From: Gallionella sp.
GTDB taxonomy: Bacteria > Pseudomonadota > Gammaproteobacteria > Burkholderiales > Gallionellaceae
Length of the DNA: 64,000 nucleotides
Direction of reading: 5' to 3'
Assembly (NCBI GenBank): GCA_030645535.1
Contig: JAUSNM010000113.1
Location: forward strand, 1 to 64,000
Shown here: one piece after another, positions 17,838 to 27,802 of the stretch
How positions within the stretch are numbered: position 1 is the stretch's first letter
How the letters are laid out: every line of letters starts with the position of its first letter
Program-made: the position numbers and the translations under genes
The notes under the pieces: generated by a model
The model's database searches: none
What the model saw: the letters and a program-made list of their open reading frames with translations, nothing else
Told to the model about the DNA's origin: nothing

Positions 17838-18494
17838 TTAAAAAACGAAACGCTTGGGTTGTTGTGCATTTTGCAGCGGCGCAACGCAGGTTTCCATGAT
17901 ATTGACGGTTTCATAGATATCCGCCGCAACACGCGTGATCAGCTTTGCCTCCATCACCGGCGCCTCACCAACGATAGCAAACAAACGCCCGCCGATGTTG
18001 AGACTGTTTTGGAAGGCCACCGGCAGCACCGGCGTAGAACCCGTCAGCACGATCACGTCATATTTCGCACCATTCCCCCAGCCATGAGATGCATCGCCGA
18101 CTTCCAGTGTCACATTCTCACGATGATAGGGCAGCAAGTGCGACTTTGCCATCTCGCTCAGTGCAGGCTCGATCTCGACCGAAGTGACATGCCCCGCCAG
18201 CGCCGACAACAATGCAGTCAGATAACCGCTGCCGGTGCCGACTTCCAGCACGCGGTCCGAACGATTCAGATGCAATTCCTGTAACGCACGCGCCTCCAGC
18301 TTGGGCTGCCACATGGACACGCCGTAACCTAACGGGATTTCCATATCCATAAAGGCCATGGCCTTTTTCCCCTCCGGCACGAACTGTTCGCGGCGAACGT
18401 GATGGAGCAGCTCCAGAATCCGCGCTTCCAACACGTCACATGGGCGAATTTGCTGTTCAATCATATTGAAGCGTGCCTGTTCCATATTCTGCAT
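17838..18494 (-). CDS. pcm: Protein-L-isoaspartate O-methyltransferase family protein
   Basis: 218 residues from the ATG at 18494, which has GGAG eight bases upstream; an ATG four codons earlier lies within that ribosome site. The motif VLEVGTGSGYLTALLSALAG binds SAM, preceded by the PCMT-type stretch REQFVPEGKKAMAF and followed by VTSVEIEP. Classical Pcm repairs isoaspartyl residues; this shorter relative lacks part of the usual C-terminus and in many betaproteobacteria is simply the gene beside tolC, so enzymatic repair activity is likely but not certain. Confidence 0.82.
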   Translation of the reverse strand: MQNMEQARFNMIEQQIRPCDVLEARILELLHHVRREQFVPEGKKAMAFMDMEIPLGYGVSMWQPKLEARALQELHLNRSDRVLEVGTGSGYLTALLSALAGHVTSVEIEPALSEMAKSHLLPYHRENVTLEVGDASHGWGNGAKYDVIVLTGSTPVLPVAFQNSLNIGGRLFAIVGEAPVMEAKLITRVAADIYETVNIMETCVAPLQNAQQPKRFVF

Positions 18495-18545
18495 TTTGAT
18501 CTCCATCCGTGTGTAATTAACGCGAATTCCGCGTAGCGAAACATT

Positions 18546-18585
18546 GTCCCCCTCGCCCGTTTACGGGAGAGGGCGGGGTGAGGGA
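18546..18585. repeat. C/G-rich palindromic repeat, copy A
   Basis: Palindromic element of the type CCCTCGCCC - loop - GGGAGAGGGCGGGG, followed by GTGAGGG. It belongs to the family also found at 20741, 32722, 41173 and 50035, and lies between pcm and the thiC leader. Confidence 0.65.
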
Positions 18586-18594
18586 AAGGATCAG

Positions 18595-18633
18595 GGCAAA
18601 TCGCTATTCCTTAACTTTAAGCGGCGATTTGCC
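18595..18633. other. Stem-loop with perfect 10-bp arms
   Basis: GGCAAATCGC and its exact complement GCGATTTGCC are separated by 19 bases. There is no T-run, so it is not an obvious terminator. It lies between the divergent pcm and thiC transcripts next to palindromic repeat A; function unknown. Confidence 0.5.
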
Positions 18634-18741
18634 ATGACCGTTAGATTTTATCCGGGCAGTATAACAACACACCCCGCAAGGCTCAACACAACTACAGCAG
18701 CAAGGGTTGCTTTTCCCCTACTTTTCCAGTAACTTGCGCAA

Positions 18742-18830
18742 CTCGCTGGGGGTCTTTGCCAACTTTTGATGGCGAAGTGAGATACACCCTTTGAACCTGT
18801 ACGGGTAATGCCGTCGTAGGGAAGCATCTG
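18742..18830 (+). promoter_or_regulatory. TPP riboswitch (THI element) upstream of thiC
   Basis: The conserved thi-box core is present: GTGAGATACACCCTTTGAAC, then CTGTACGGGTAATGCCG and TCGTAGGGAAGC, with flanking stem sequences CGCTGGGGGTC before it. The element ends about 30 bases before the thiC start, near its Shine-Dalgarno AGGAGC. Binding of thiamine pyrophosphate should switch off thiC expression, most likely by blocking translation or ending transcription. Confidence 0.93.
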
Positions 18831-18850
18831 CCGATGCCCCTCAATTTTAG

Positions 18851-20731
<1,881 letters not shown>

Positions 20732-20740
20732 TGCCAGACG

Positions 20741-20777
20741 CCCTCTCCCCAACCCTCTCCCGCAAACAGGAGAGGGC
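20741..20777. repeat. C/G-rich palindromic repeat, copy B
   Basis: CCCTCTCCCC, then AACCCTCTCCCGC, a short loop and AGGAGAGGGC. Its right arm lies just before the GTG start of the DUF1289 gene and looks like its ribosome-binding site. Confidence 0.75.
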
Positions 20778-20781
20778 GATT

Positions 20782-20958
20782 GTGACTGCAGAAAGCCCCT
20801 GTGTTGGCCACTGCACCACGGTGCTGGGCGATGATGTGTGTCGCAGCTGTCTGCGCACCTTCGAGGAGATTACGCACTGGGTGGAAATGAATGATGAGGA
20901 GCGCTGCGCGGTGAATCAGCGTATCGCGATACTCACGACTGCTTTGATGGTGGGCTGA
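20782..20958 (+). CDS. DUF1289 (Fe-S-type small Cys protein)
   Basis: 58 residues from a GTG at 20782, chosen because AGGAGAGGG lies about six bases upstream and because the family starts directly with SPCVGHC. An ATG at 20731 overlapping the thiC stop would add 17 residues encoded by the palindromic repeat. Four cysteines (CVGHC and VCRSC) followed by TFEEITHW and a Met/Asn-Asp-Glu turn are the DUF1289 pattern. Function is unknown; the Cys arrangement suggests metal or cluster binding. It is probably cotranscribed with thiC and uppP. Confidence 0.82.
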   Translation: MTAESPCVGHCTTVLGDDVCRSCLRTFEEITHWVEMNDEERCAVNQRIAILTTALMVG

Positions 20959-20982
20959 AGCCCACCCTACATACGGAAAACT

Positions 20983-21801
20983 ATGGACATTATTCTTTTA
21001 CTCAAAGCCGCCATCCTCGGCATCGTCGAAGGACTGACTGAATTTCTGCCGATTTCCTCCACCGGCCATCTGATCGTGGTCGGCAGCCTGCTCGATTTCA
21101 ACGACGAGCGGGGCAAGCTATTCGAGATCGTCATTCAGTCAGCGGCTATCCTCGCCGTGATGTGGGAATATCGCGCCAAAATCACCTCCGTATTGGGCGG
21201 TTTGCAGCGGGGTGAAGCCGCCGCACAACGCTTCACTGCCAATGTTGCGATTGCCTTTTTGCCGTTGGCACTGATCGGTTTCGCCTTCGGCAAGCACATC
21301 AAGGCGGCGCTGTTCAACCCGATCACAGTCGCCGTCACCTCCATCGTAGGCGCCTTATTCATCCTGTGGGCGGAGAAACGCAAACACACCGTGACTGTGG
21401 AATCCGTGGACGACCTGACATGGCGCGATGCGTTAAAAGTAGGATTTGCACAGGCACTGGCGCTGATCCCCGGCACCTCGCGTTCCGGGGCTACCATCAT
21501 CGGCGGCCTGTTCTTCGGCTTGTCGCGCAAAGCTGCAACGGAATTCACCTTCTTTCTCGCCATGCCCACGCTGATCGCCGCGACACTGTATGAGATGTAC
21601 AAGGAACGCGCGCTGCTCAGCTTTGATGATCTGGGCATGTGGGCGGCGGGCTTCATCGCCTCATTCATCTCGGCGTTCCTGTGCGTGCGCTGGTTGCTGC
21701 GCTATATCAGCAGCCACGATTTCACCGTATTTGCCTGGTATCGCATCGCCTTTGGCCTGATGGTGCTGGTCACTTACTACAGCGGCCTGGTTAAATGGTA
21801 G
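20983..21801 (+). CDS. uppP: Undecaprenyl-diphosphatase UppP (BacA)
   Basis: 272-residue integral membrane protein with about eight hydrophobic helices. The signature [19 protein letters not shown] carries the catalytic Glu-rich motif, and [14 protein letters not shown] carries the catalytic Ser/Arg. It recycles undecaprenyl diphosphate to the monophosphate carrier used for peptidoglycan and glycans, and confers bacitracin tolerance. It is followed by a strong rho-independent terminator. Confidence 0.97.
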   Translation: MDIILLLKAAILGIVEGLTEFLPISSTGHLIVVGSLLDFNDERGKLFEIVIQSAAILAVMWEYRAKITSVLGGLQRGEAAAQRFTANVAIAFLPLALIGFAFGKHIKAALFNPITVAVTSIVGALFILWAEKRKHTVTVESVDDLTWRDALKVGFAQALALIPGTSRSGATIIGGLFFGLSRKAATEFTFFLAMPTLIAATLYEMYKERALLSFDDLGMWAAGFIASFISAFLCVRWLLRYISSHDFTVFAWYRIAFGLMVLVTYYSGLVKW

Positions 21802-21819
21802 ACGGCTGGATCGTCACTT

Positions 21820-21847
21820 AAAAAACCGCCCTCGGGCGGTTTTTTTG
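21820..21847 (+). terminator. Rho-independent terminator after uppP
   Basis: AAAAAACCGCC, a short CTC turn centre and GGGCGGTTTTTTT form a perfect G/C stem followed by a run of T; the A-run on the other side could also act on the minus strand. Confidence 0.93.
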
Positions 21848-21885
21848 TTTTTCTCGCCTCTGCAGCACATTTTTTCACCCGACGA

Positions 21886-21919
21886 CATTAACCTGACACG
21901 CGTGACCGTCACGTTAATG
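21886..21919. promoter_or_regulatory. 34-bp interrupted palindrome upstream of yggX
   Basis: CATTAAC and GTTAATG are exact inverted 7-mers with further matching TGAC / GTCA positions inside. It is centred about 60 bases before the yggX start and looks like a dimeric operator. No regulator can be named. Confidence 0.5.
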
Positions 21920-21962
21920 TCATAATTACGTCACATAATCACATACATCGGAGATATACATC

Positions 21963-22238
21963 ATGACAAGAATGGTTCAATGCGTAAAACTGGGTCGTGA
22001 AGCCGAAGGACTGGATCGCCTGCCCTACCCCGGCCCGCTGGGTCAGCGGATTTTTGAGAATGTATCAAAAGAAGCCTGGCAGGGATGGATCAAGTTCCAG
22101 ACCATGCTGGTGAACGAAAACCGCCTCAATCTGGCCGATCTGGCAGCACGCAAATATCTGGCTGCGCAAATGGAAAACTATTTCTTCGGTTCAGGTACGC
22201 AAATGCCGGAAGGTTATGTACCTCCAAGCGGGCATTAA
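21963..22238 (+). CDS. yggX: Fe(2+)-trafficking / oxidative damage protection protein YggX
   Basis: 91 residues, the family length. It opens [20 protein letters not shown] with the conserved Cys, continues [17 protein letters not shown] and ends with PEGYVPP. The family helps protect Fe-S proteins and handles labile iron. GGAG precedes the ATG by eight bases. A 34-bp interrupted palindrome lies upstream and suggests its own regulated promoter. Confidence 0.96.
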   Translation: MTRMVQCVKLGREAEGLDRLPYPGPLGQRIFENVSKEAWQGWIKFQTMLVNENRLNLADLAARKYLAAQMENYFFGSGTQMPEGYVPPSGH

Positions 22239-22369
22239 AACAATATGCCCCTGCGAATGAAGCCTGTAATGCCCGCTCCCTCTTCTCTTCCCTGCCCTCT
22301 TCCGTTTGCGGGCGATGGAGATAAAGATTCGCTGCGCGAGCTTCATGATTAATATTAAGGTTTAACAAC

Positions 22370-24448
22370 TTGCCTAATAAATTCACCCCGCAACAGTTCC
22401 TCAACCGGGAACTGGGTCAACTCGAATTCAATCGTCGCGTGCTTGCGCAAGCCGAGGATTCCCGCATTCCACTGCTGGAACGGCTGAAGTATCTGTGTAT
22501 TTGCAGCAGCAATCTCGATGAGTTTTTTGAAATCCGCGTGGCCGGATTGATGGAACAGATCAAGCTTGGCGGGATTGCAACCGGTGCGGATGGCATGACC
22601 GCCCAGCAGACACTCAAGCGGGTGCGCGAACAGGCACATCAACTGATTGAACACCAGTATCAGTTATTCAATACCGAAATCACGCCGGCCTTAGCCTCGC
22701 AGGGAATCAAGTTCCTGCGCCGCACCCATTGGAACGAGGCACAACATGCCTGGATGAAGGATTACTTCATTCGCGAAGTGATGCCGGTGTTGACGCCGAT
22801 CGGACTGGATCCTGCGCATCCGTTCCCGCGCGTACTCAACAAGAGCCTGAATTTTGCCGTTGAATTACAAGGCAAGGATGCGTTCGGACGAAATTCCACC
22901 CGTGCCATCGTGCAGGCACCGCGCGTGTTGCCGCGCACTATTTTGTTGCCACCGGAAGTGAGCGGCTGCGAATATGGATTCGTGTTTCTTTCTTCGATTT
23001 TGCACGCGCATGTCGGTGAACTGTTCAGCGGCATGGAAGTACTCGGCTGTTTCCAGTTCCGTGTGACGCGCAACAGCAACCTGTTCGTTGATGAAGAAGA
23101 AGTCAAAAATTTACGCCTCAGCCTGCAAGGTGAGTTGCCGCAACGCCATTTCGGCGATGCGGTGCGCCTGGAAATTGCTGACAACTGCTCGCCGCAGATC
23201 GAAGCCTTGCTGCTCAAAGAATTCAAATTGACGCCTGACGATTTGTATCGCGTGCACGGGCCGGTGAATCTGGTTCGTTTGATGGAAATACCGGGGCTGG
23301 TTGCGCGTGACGACCTCAAATTCCCGGCCTTTGTACCTGGCGTGCCCGGCGTGTTGCAGAAGAAGGGCGCGGACATGTTCAAGGTGATCCGCAAGAGCGA
23401 TATCTTGCTGCACCACCCTTACCAATCCTTCAAACCGGTGATCGATTTCATCCAGCAGGCCGCCAGCGATCCTGCCGTGGTCGCAATCAAGCAGACCGTG
23501 TACCGCACCGGGGCTGATTCCGCACTGATGGAGGCGTTGATCGCCGCCGCCCAGCGCGGCAAGGAAGTAACCGTCGTGGTGGAATTGCTGGCCAGATTCG
23601 ACGAAGAAGCCAACATCAACTGGGCTAACCGTCTGGAAGAAGTAGGCGCACATGTGGTGTATGGCGTGGTCGGACACAAGACACACGCCAAGATGTTGAT
23701 GGTGGTACGCCGCGAAGATGGAAAACTAAAAAGGTACGTGCATCTGGGCACCGGGAACTACCATCCGCGCACCGCACGGCTCTATACCGACTTCGGCCTG
23801 TTCACCAGCAACGAAGATATCTGCGCCGATGCCAACGAGGTGTTCAGCCAGCTCACCAGTTTGGGGAAGGTGCGCGAACTCAATCATCTGTGGCAATCAC
23901 CGTTCTCACTTCACACCGAAGTGCTGCGCGCCATCAAGAATGAGACACAGCTTGCAAAGTCGGGAAAACGCGGACATATCATCGCCAAGATGAACGCATT
24001 GCTGGAACCTGACACCATCGCAGCGCTTTATGATGCTTCACAGGCCGGCGTAAAAGTGGATCTGATCGTGCGCGGGGTATGTGCGCTGCGCCCCGGCGTG
24101 GCGGGCCTGTCCGAAAACATCAAGGTGCGCTCTATCATCGGACGTTTTCTGGAACATACCCGCATCTTCTATTTCCGCAATGATTTGCAACATAACGTGT
24201 ATCTGGCCAGCGCTGACTGGATGGACAGAAATTTCTTCCGTCGCATCGAAGTGTGCTTCCCGGTACTCGACAAGAAGCTCAAGAAGCGTGTGATCGACGA
24301 AGGCCTGAAGGCCTACCTGCAGGACAATTGTCAGGCCTGGGACATGGATGGTGATGGACAATATCGCCACAAGCAACCACGCCTGGCTGCCAGAAAATGT
24401 GCACAGAGCGAGTTACTAGGGCAACTCGCCGGCACAACAACCAGTTAA
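22370..24448 (+). CDS. ppk: Polyphosphate kinase 1
   Basis: 692 residues from a TTG start (family-like N-terminus FLNRELGQLEFNRRVLAQA). It makes inorganic polyphosphate from ATP. The autophosphorylated histidine lies in HLGTGNYHPRTARLY, His465, and the region VVVELLARFDEEANI and PRVLNKSLNFAV are family blocks. The stop codon lies within the first unit of a GTTAACG tandem array. With sixA and a PPK2 enzyme downstream this forms a polyphosphate module. Confidence 0.96.
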   Translation: MPNKFTPQQFLNRELGQLEFNRRVLAQAEDSRIPLLERLKYLCICSSNLDEFFEIRVAGLMEQIKLGGIATGADGMTAQQTLKRVREQAHQLIEHQYQLFNTEITPALASQGIKFLRRTHWNEAQHAWMKDYFIREVMPVLTPIGLDPAHPFPRVLNKSLNFAVELQGKDAFGRNSTRAIVQAPRVLPRTILLPPEVSGCEYGFVFLSSILHAHVGELFSGMEVLGCFQFRVTRNSNLFVDEEEVKNLRLSLQGELPQRHFGDAVRLEIADNCSPQIEALLLKEFKLTPDDLYRVHGPVNLVRLMEIPGLVARDDLKFPAFVPGVPGVLQKKGADMFKVIRKSDILLHHPYQSFKPVIDFIQQAASDPAVVAIKQTVYRTGADSALMEALIAAAQRGKEVTVVVELLARFDEEANINWANRLEEVGAHVVYGVVGHKTHAKMLMVVRREDGKLKRYVHLGTGNYHPRTARLYTDFGLFTSNEDICADANEVFSQLTSLGKVRELNHLWQSPFSLHTEVLRAIKNETQLAKSGKRGHIIAKMNALLEPDTIAALYDASQAGVKVDLIVRGVCALRPGVAGLSENIKVRSIIGRFLEHTRIFYFRNDLQHNVYLASADWMDRNFFRRIEVCFPVLDKKLKKRVIDEGLKAYLQDNCQAWDMDGDGQYRHKQPRLAARKCAQSELLGQLAGTTTS

Positions 24449-24500
24449 CGGTTAACGGTTAACGGTTTTGAACGCTGAACTGAAAAACGCAAACTGTAAA
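24444..24500. repeat. Heptanucleotide repeat at the ppk stop codon
   Basis: Three perfect GTTAACG units (24444-24464), the first containing the ppk stop codon, followed by degenerate units such as GAACGCT, GAACTGA, AAACTGT. Confidence 0.8.
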
Positions 24501-24507
24501 CCTGGTT

Positions 24508-24927
24508 TTAGTGCTTGTTCGGGCGCCCGGTCTTGATTTTATCCAGACGGCTCAATGCCGTGTTCAGTTGCGCCTCACTCATTGCACACAACGCAATCAC
24601 ACCGGCTCGCAACACTTCGCTTTTCTTTACCTGCAACCCGGCCTTCAGGCACAAAGCCTTGATCTCAGCTATCTTCTGATATTCACTTTGTGGCATTGTG
24701 AAACTGTCGCGCACCACTTTTGGTTTTTTGACCGCCTTCGCTTTAAGCGCTTTTTCTACTTTAGCGGTTTCCACTGGTGCAGAAGTAGCTTTCTTGGCGA
24801 CCGGCTTAACTGCCTTAACGACAGGCCTGCTCACCTTAACAGGCGTTGTTTTACTCAGCGGCTTGGCAGCGGCTGGCGCTTGGTTTACGATGACATTAGC
24901 AGTCTTGTCGGTTTTCTTGGTAGTCAT
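24508..24927 (-). CDS. Histone-like Lys/Ala-rich protein with a helical C-terminal domain
   Basis: 139 residues. The N-terminal half (to about residue 70) is an unordered Lys/Ala/Pro/Val repeat (VKAVKPVAKKATS and similar), resembling the tails of bacterial H1-like DNA-binding proteins. The C-terminal half (MPQSEYQKIAEIKALCLKAG, KKSEVLRAGVIALCAM) is predicted helical and could be a small ribbon-helix-helix-like domain. It is transcribed divergently from sixA. DNA binding is inferred from composition; the family was not recognised. Confidence 0.72.
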   Translation of the reverse strand: MTTKKTDKTANVIVNQAPAAAKPLSKTTPVKVSRPVVKAVKPVAKKATSAPVETAKVEKALKAKAVKKPKVVRDSFTMPQSEYQKIAEIKALCLKAGLQVKKSEVLRAGVIALCAMSEAQLNTALSRLDKIKTGRPNKH

Positions 24928-24947
24928 TTCACACCCCGTTGATTAAA

Positions 24948-24974
24948 TTGTGTATATAGTATATACGGTATAAT
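24948..24974 (+). promoter_or_regulatory. Candidate sixA promoter with overlapping palindrome
   Basis: A perfect TATAAT (24969-24974) follows an inverted repeat GTATAT-AGT-ATATAC (24952-24966) in an A/T-rich divergent region. A weak TTGTGT lies upstream at slightly short spacing. The palindrome overlaps the spacer, so a repressor could act there. Confidence 0.4.
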
Positions 24975-25004
24975 TTCAACCTGTAAATGTAATATTCGGG
25001 GGTC

Positions 25005-25454
25005 ATGATGGACTTGATTTTATGGCGTCACGCTGAAGCTGAGGATGGTATGGCCGACCACTCTCGCGAATTGACTGAAAAGGGTCATAAACAAGCCAGT
25101 AAAATGGCTGCATTCCTGCGCCAGCATTTACCCGCCGACGCACAGATACTGGTGAGCCCTGCGATCCGCACGCAACAAACTGCAGCGGCGCTCACTGCTG
25201 ATTTCACAACGGTACCCGCCATCGCGCCCGGTGCGTCCGTACACGCCTTGCTGCAGGCAGTACGCTGGCCAAACGCAGGTGGTACAGTGCTGGTGGTCGG
25301 ACATCAACCCACGCTGGGCTCGGTCGCCGCGCAATTGCTGGGCTGTGAGCATGAATCCTTGCGCATCAAGAAAAGCGGGCTATGGTGGCTGAGCCGCCGT
25401 GAAGGCTCATCTGAGACCACCTTGCGACTGGTTATCACACCGGAATTTTTGTAA
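25005..25454 (+). CDS. sixA: Phosphohistidine phosphatase SixA
   Basis: 149 residues of the histidine phosphatase superfamily. The catalytic RH motif is at the very N-terminus (LILWRHAEAED, His9), followed by SPAIRTQQTA and VLVVGHQPTLG, which carries the second active-site His. SixA removes phosphate from histidine in phosphotransfer proteins. Its position between ppk and a PPK2 enzyme is common and suggests a link to polyphosphate or phosphate signalling. Confidence 0.93.
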   Translation: MMDLILWRHAEAEDGMADHSRELTEKGHKQASKMAAFLRQHLPADAQILVSPAIRTQQTAAALTADFTTVPAIAPGASVHALLQAVRWPNAGGTVLVVGHQPTLGSVAAQLLGCEHESLRIKKSGLWWLSRREGSSETTLRLVITPEFL

Positions 25455-25483
25455 GCGTATTTCTGTAAACCCAGGAGGATGCC

Positions 25484-26992
25484 ATGTTTGAATCTGCTGA
25501 ACTCGGTCACAAGATAGACAAGGAGACTTACGACAAGGAGGTTCCGCAGTTGCGCGAGGCCTTGCTGGACGCACAGATTGATCTGGCAAAGCTGGCTAAA
25601 TTCCCGGTTCTTATTCTGGTTGGCGGAGTTGACGGCGCGGGGCGCGGAGAAACTGTCAACCTGCTCAATGAATGGCTGGACCCGCGCTATATCCAGACTC
25701 ATGCCATGGGAGAGCCATCGGATGAGGAACTCGACCGCCCGATGATGTGGCGTTTCTGGCGCGAGTTGCCGCCCAAAGGCAGAATCGGCATTTTCCTGGG
25801 CTCCTGGTACACATGGCCGATTATCAACCGGGTGCAAGGCCGCACCAAATTGGCCGAACTCGATCAGAGCCTGGAACGAGCTGCACGCATGGAAAAGATG
25901 CTGACCGAAGAAGGCGCATTGATCATCAAGTTCTGGTTGCATCTGTCCAAGGACAAACAACGCAAACGCCTCAGACTCCTCGAAAAAGATCCGAAAACCC
26001 GCTGGCGCGTTTCCGAACGCGACTGGGAACATTACAAGAAATATGACAAGTTTCGTGTCGTGAGTGAAAGCGTAATCCGCCACACCAGCACGGCTGAGGC
26101 GCCGTGGATCATCGTTGAGGGTTTCGATTCACACTATCGCAGCCTGACGGTCGGCCGTGTCATTCTTGATGCCATCCACAAACGTCTGGCAGACGCTGAC
26201 AAGACCATATCGGAGGTCTCAGCGCCTCCGCCGCTTCCTTCGATAGACAACCTGGACATTCTGAAGACGCTGGATCTGGGCCAGCAAATTGACAAAAAAG
26301 ACTATCAGTCTGAGCTGGAAAAGTACCAGGGCAAGCTCGCGCTGCTGACTCGCGACCCGAAGTTCAAGAACATCACCGTCATCGCCATGTTCGAGGGGAA
26401 CGATGCCGCGGGCAAGGGCGGCGCCATTCGCCGCATCACCGGCGCACTGGATGCGCGCGATTACAACATCATTCCGGTCGCAGCCCCCACCGAAGAAGAA
26501 CGCGCCCAGCCCTACCTGTGGCGATTCTGGCGGCACATCCCGAGGCGCGGCCGCGTCACGATTTTCGACCGGTCATGGTATGGCCGCGTACTGGTAGAAC
26601 GTGTCGAGCAATTCTGCACCGAAGCCGACTGGATGCGCGCTTACAGCGAAATCAACGAATTCGAAGCACAGCTGGTGCGCCACAATATCGTCGTGGTCAA
26701 ATTCTGGCTGTCCATCAGCAAGGAGGAACAGCTGAAGCGCTTCAAGGCGCGCGAAATGATCGGCTTCAAGCACTTCAAGATCACCGAGGAAGACTGGCGA
26801 AATCGGGAAAAATGGGATGATTACGAACAGGCCATATCCGACATGGTGGACCGGACCAGCACTGAGATCGCGCCGTGGACACTGGTCGAAGCCAATGACA
26901 AGAACTTCGCTCGCATCAAGATTCTGAAGACGATGTGCCGGCAGATTGAAACCATGCTGAAGAAAAAGGGCATCGAGTTCAAGAAGAACTAG
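25484..26992 (+). CDS. pap: Polyphosphate:AMP phosphotransferase (two-domain PPK2)
   Basis: 502 residues made of two PPK2 domains in tandem, about 20-240 and 265-495. The C-terminal domain has an intact P-loop-like EGNDAAGKGGAIRR near residue 303 and the lid region RSWYGRVLVERV; the N-terminal one has the altered GGVDGAGRGETVN, as known for this family where the second domain is catalytic. It phosphorylates AMP to ADP using polyphosphate. An AGGAGG lies just before the start. It follows sixA by 29 bases. Confidence 0.94.
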   Translation: MFESAELGHKIDKETYDKEVPQLREALLDAQIDLAKLAKFPVLILVGGVDGAGRGETVNLLNEWLDPRYIQTHAMGEPSDEELDRPMMWRFWRELPPKGRIGIFLGSWYTWPIINRVQGRTKLAELDQSLERAARMEKMLTEEGALIIKFWLHLSKDKQRKRLRLLEKDPKTRWRVSERDWEHYKKYDKFRVVSESVIRHTSTAEAPWIIVEGFDSHYRSLTVGRVILDAIHKRLADADKTISEVSAPPPLPSIDNLDILKTLDLGQQIDKKDYQSELEKYQGKLALLTRDPKFKNITVIAMFEGNDAAGKGGAIRRITGALDARDYNIIPVAAPTEEERAQPYLWRFWRHIPRRGRVTIFDRSWYGRVLVERVEQFCTEADWMRAYSEINEFEAQLVRHNIVVVKFWLSISKEEQLKRFKAREMIGFKHFKITEEDWRNREKWDDYEQAISDMVDRTSTEIAPWTLVEANDKNFARIKILKTMCRQIETMLKKKGIEFKKN

Positions 26993-27061
26993 CAGTTTCA
27001 ACCTCCTCCGGACACGACCGCTAAACTAATAATAGGGTACTTAGCACGATTAGCCTTTTGT

Positions 27062-27091
27062 AATGCGCCCTTTGCGCACCGGGGGCGCATT
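27062..27091. terminator. Stem-loop after pap
   Basis: Perfect 9-bp arms AATGCGCCC / GGGCGCATT with a 12-base loop, followed by CTTTC. It lies between the convergent pap and EamA genes and may end transcription from either side. Confidence 0.6.
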
Positions 27092-27146
27092 CTTTCAGTT
27101 ACCTTTCCTGTCCAGACGAGATAACCGGCTGCGGGGCCGCACTCCG

Positions 27147-27581
27147 CTACCTTCTAAAACTCAGCACCATGACGCCTGCGGTTACCAGCAGAATCCCCAG
27201 CCAGTCTCTGATGCCGGGACGTTCGCCCAGAAAAATAGCGGCAAAGATGGCGACCAGCACCACGCTGAATTTGTCCACGGGGGCGACTTTGGAGGCCTCG
27301 CCCATCTGGAGTGCGCGAAAGTAGCAGACCCAGGATGCGCCGGTAGCCAGACCTGACAGCGTCAGGAATAGCCAGGTTTTTGATCCCAGCGCGAAGGGAT
27401 CGCTCCACTTTCCGGTGAAGTAAACGAAACCCGACAACACCAGCAGAATGACGAAGGTGCGTATCAGCGTGGCGTAATCTGAATTAACCCCTTGCAGCCC
27501 GATTTTGGCGAATATCGCGGTCATTGCCGCGAATACCGCCGAGAGCAACGCCCAGTAGAACCAGCCATGCGCTGATAACAT
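27147..27581 (-). CDS. EamA-domain half-size transporter
   Basis: 144 residues from the ATG at 27581, which is preceded by CGGAGG six bases upstream; a longer frame to 27638 has no such site. Five hydrophobic segments are visible (WFYWALLSAVFAAMTAIFAK, TFVILLVLSGFVYF, LSGLATGASWVCYFRAL, FSVVLVAIFAAIFLGE, WLGILLVTAGVMVL). The conserved ALQMGEASKVAPVDKFS is the EamA signature. Such single-domain members usually work as dimers in place of the ten-helix DMT transporters. Substrate unknown. Confidence 0.88.
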   Translation of the reverse strand: MLSAHGWFYWALLSAVFAAMTAIFAKIGLQGVNSDYATLIRTFVILLVLSGFVYFTGKWSDPFALGSKTWLFLTLSGLATGASWVCYFRALQMGEASKVAPVDKFSVVLVAIFAAIFLGERPGIRDWLGILLVTAGVMVLSFRR

Positions 27582-27608
27582 CGTCACCTCCGTTAAACCA
27601 AAAACATT

Positions 27609-27798
27609 GTCCACGAAAGACACGAAAAGCACGAACAAGACTACACAACGCCCACCTTCAGACTGCTGCGCTTATGAAATCCCTGGTTTTGAGCTTGTCA
27701 TATCTGATAGAAAGCGTCCAGAAAACAACTTCCCGAAACATTTCAAGCACGACGAACCCACTAAACTAGTTCTCATTTTTTCGTGTATTTCGTGGATA
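27609..27798. repeat. Inverted-repeat-bounded intergenic element
   Basis: A left arm GTCCACGAAAGACACGAAAA at 27609-27628 is matched by the complement of 27779-27798 at 18 of 20 positions. About 150 bases of non-coding DNA lie between. It fills the gap between the EamA gene and the DUF2288 gene. Confidence 0.65.
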
Positions 27799-27802
27799 GT
27801 AG

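Noticed and set aside
22270-22320. C/T-rich stretch before ppk resembling the palindromic repeat
   Set aside because: Arms are too degraded to call a copy with confidence.
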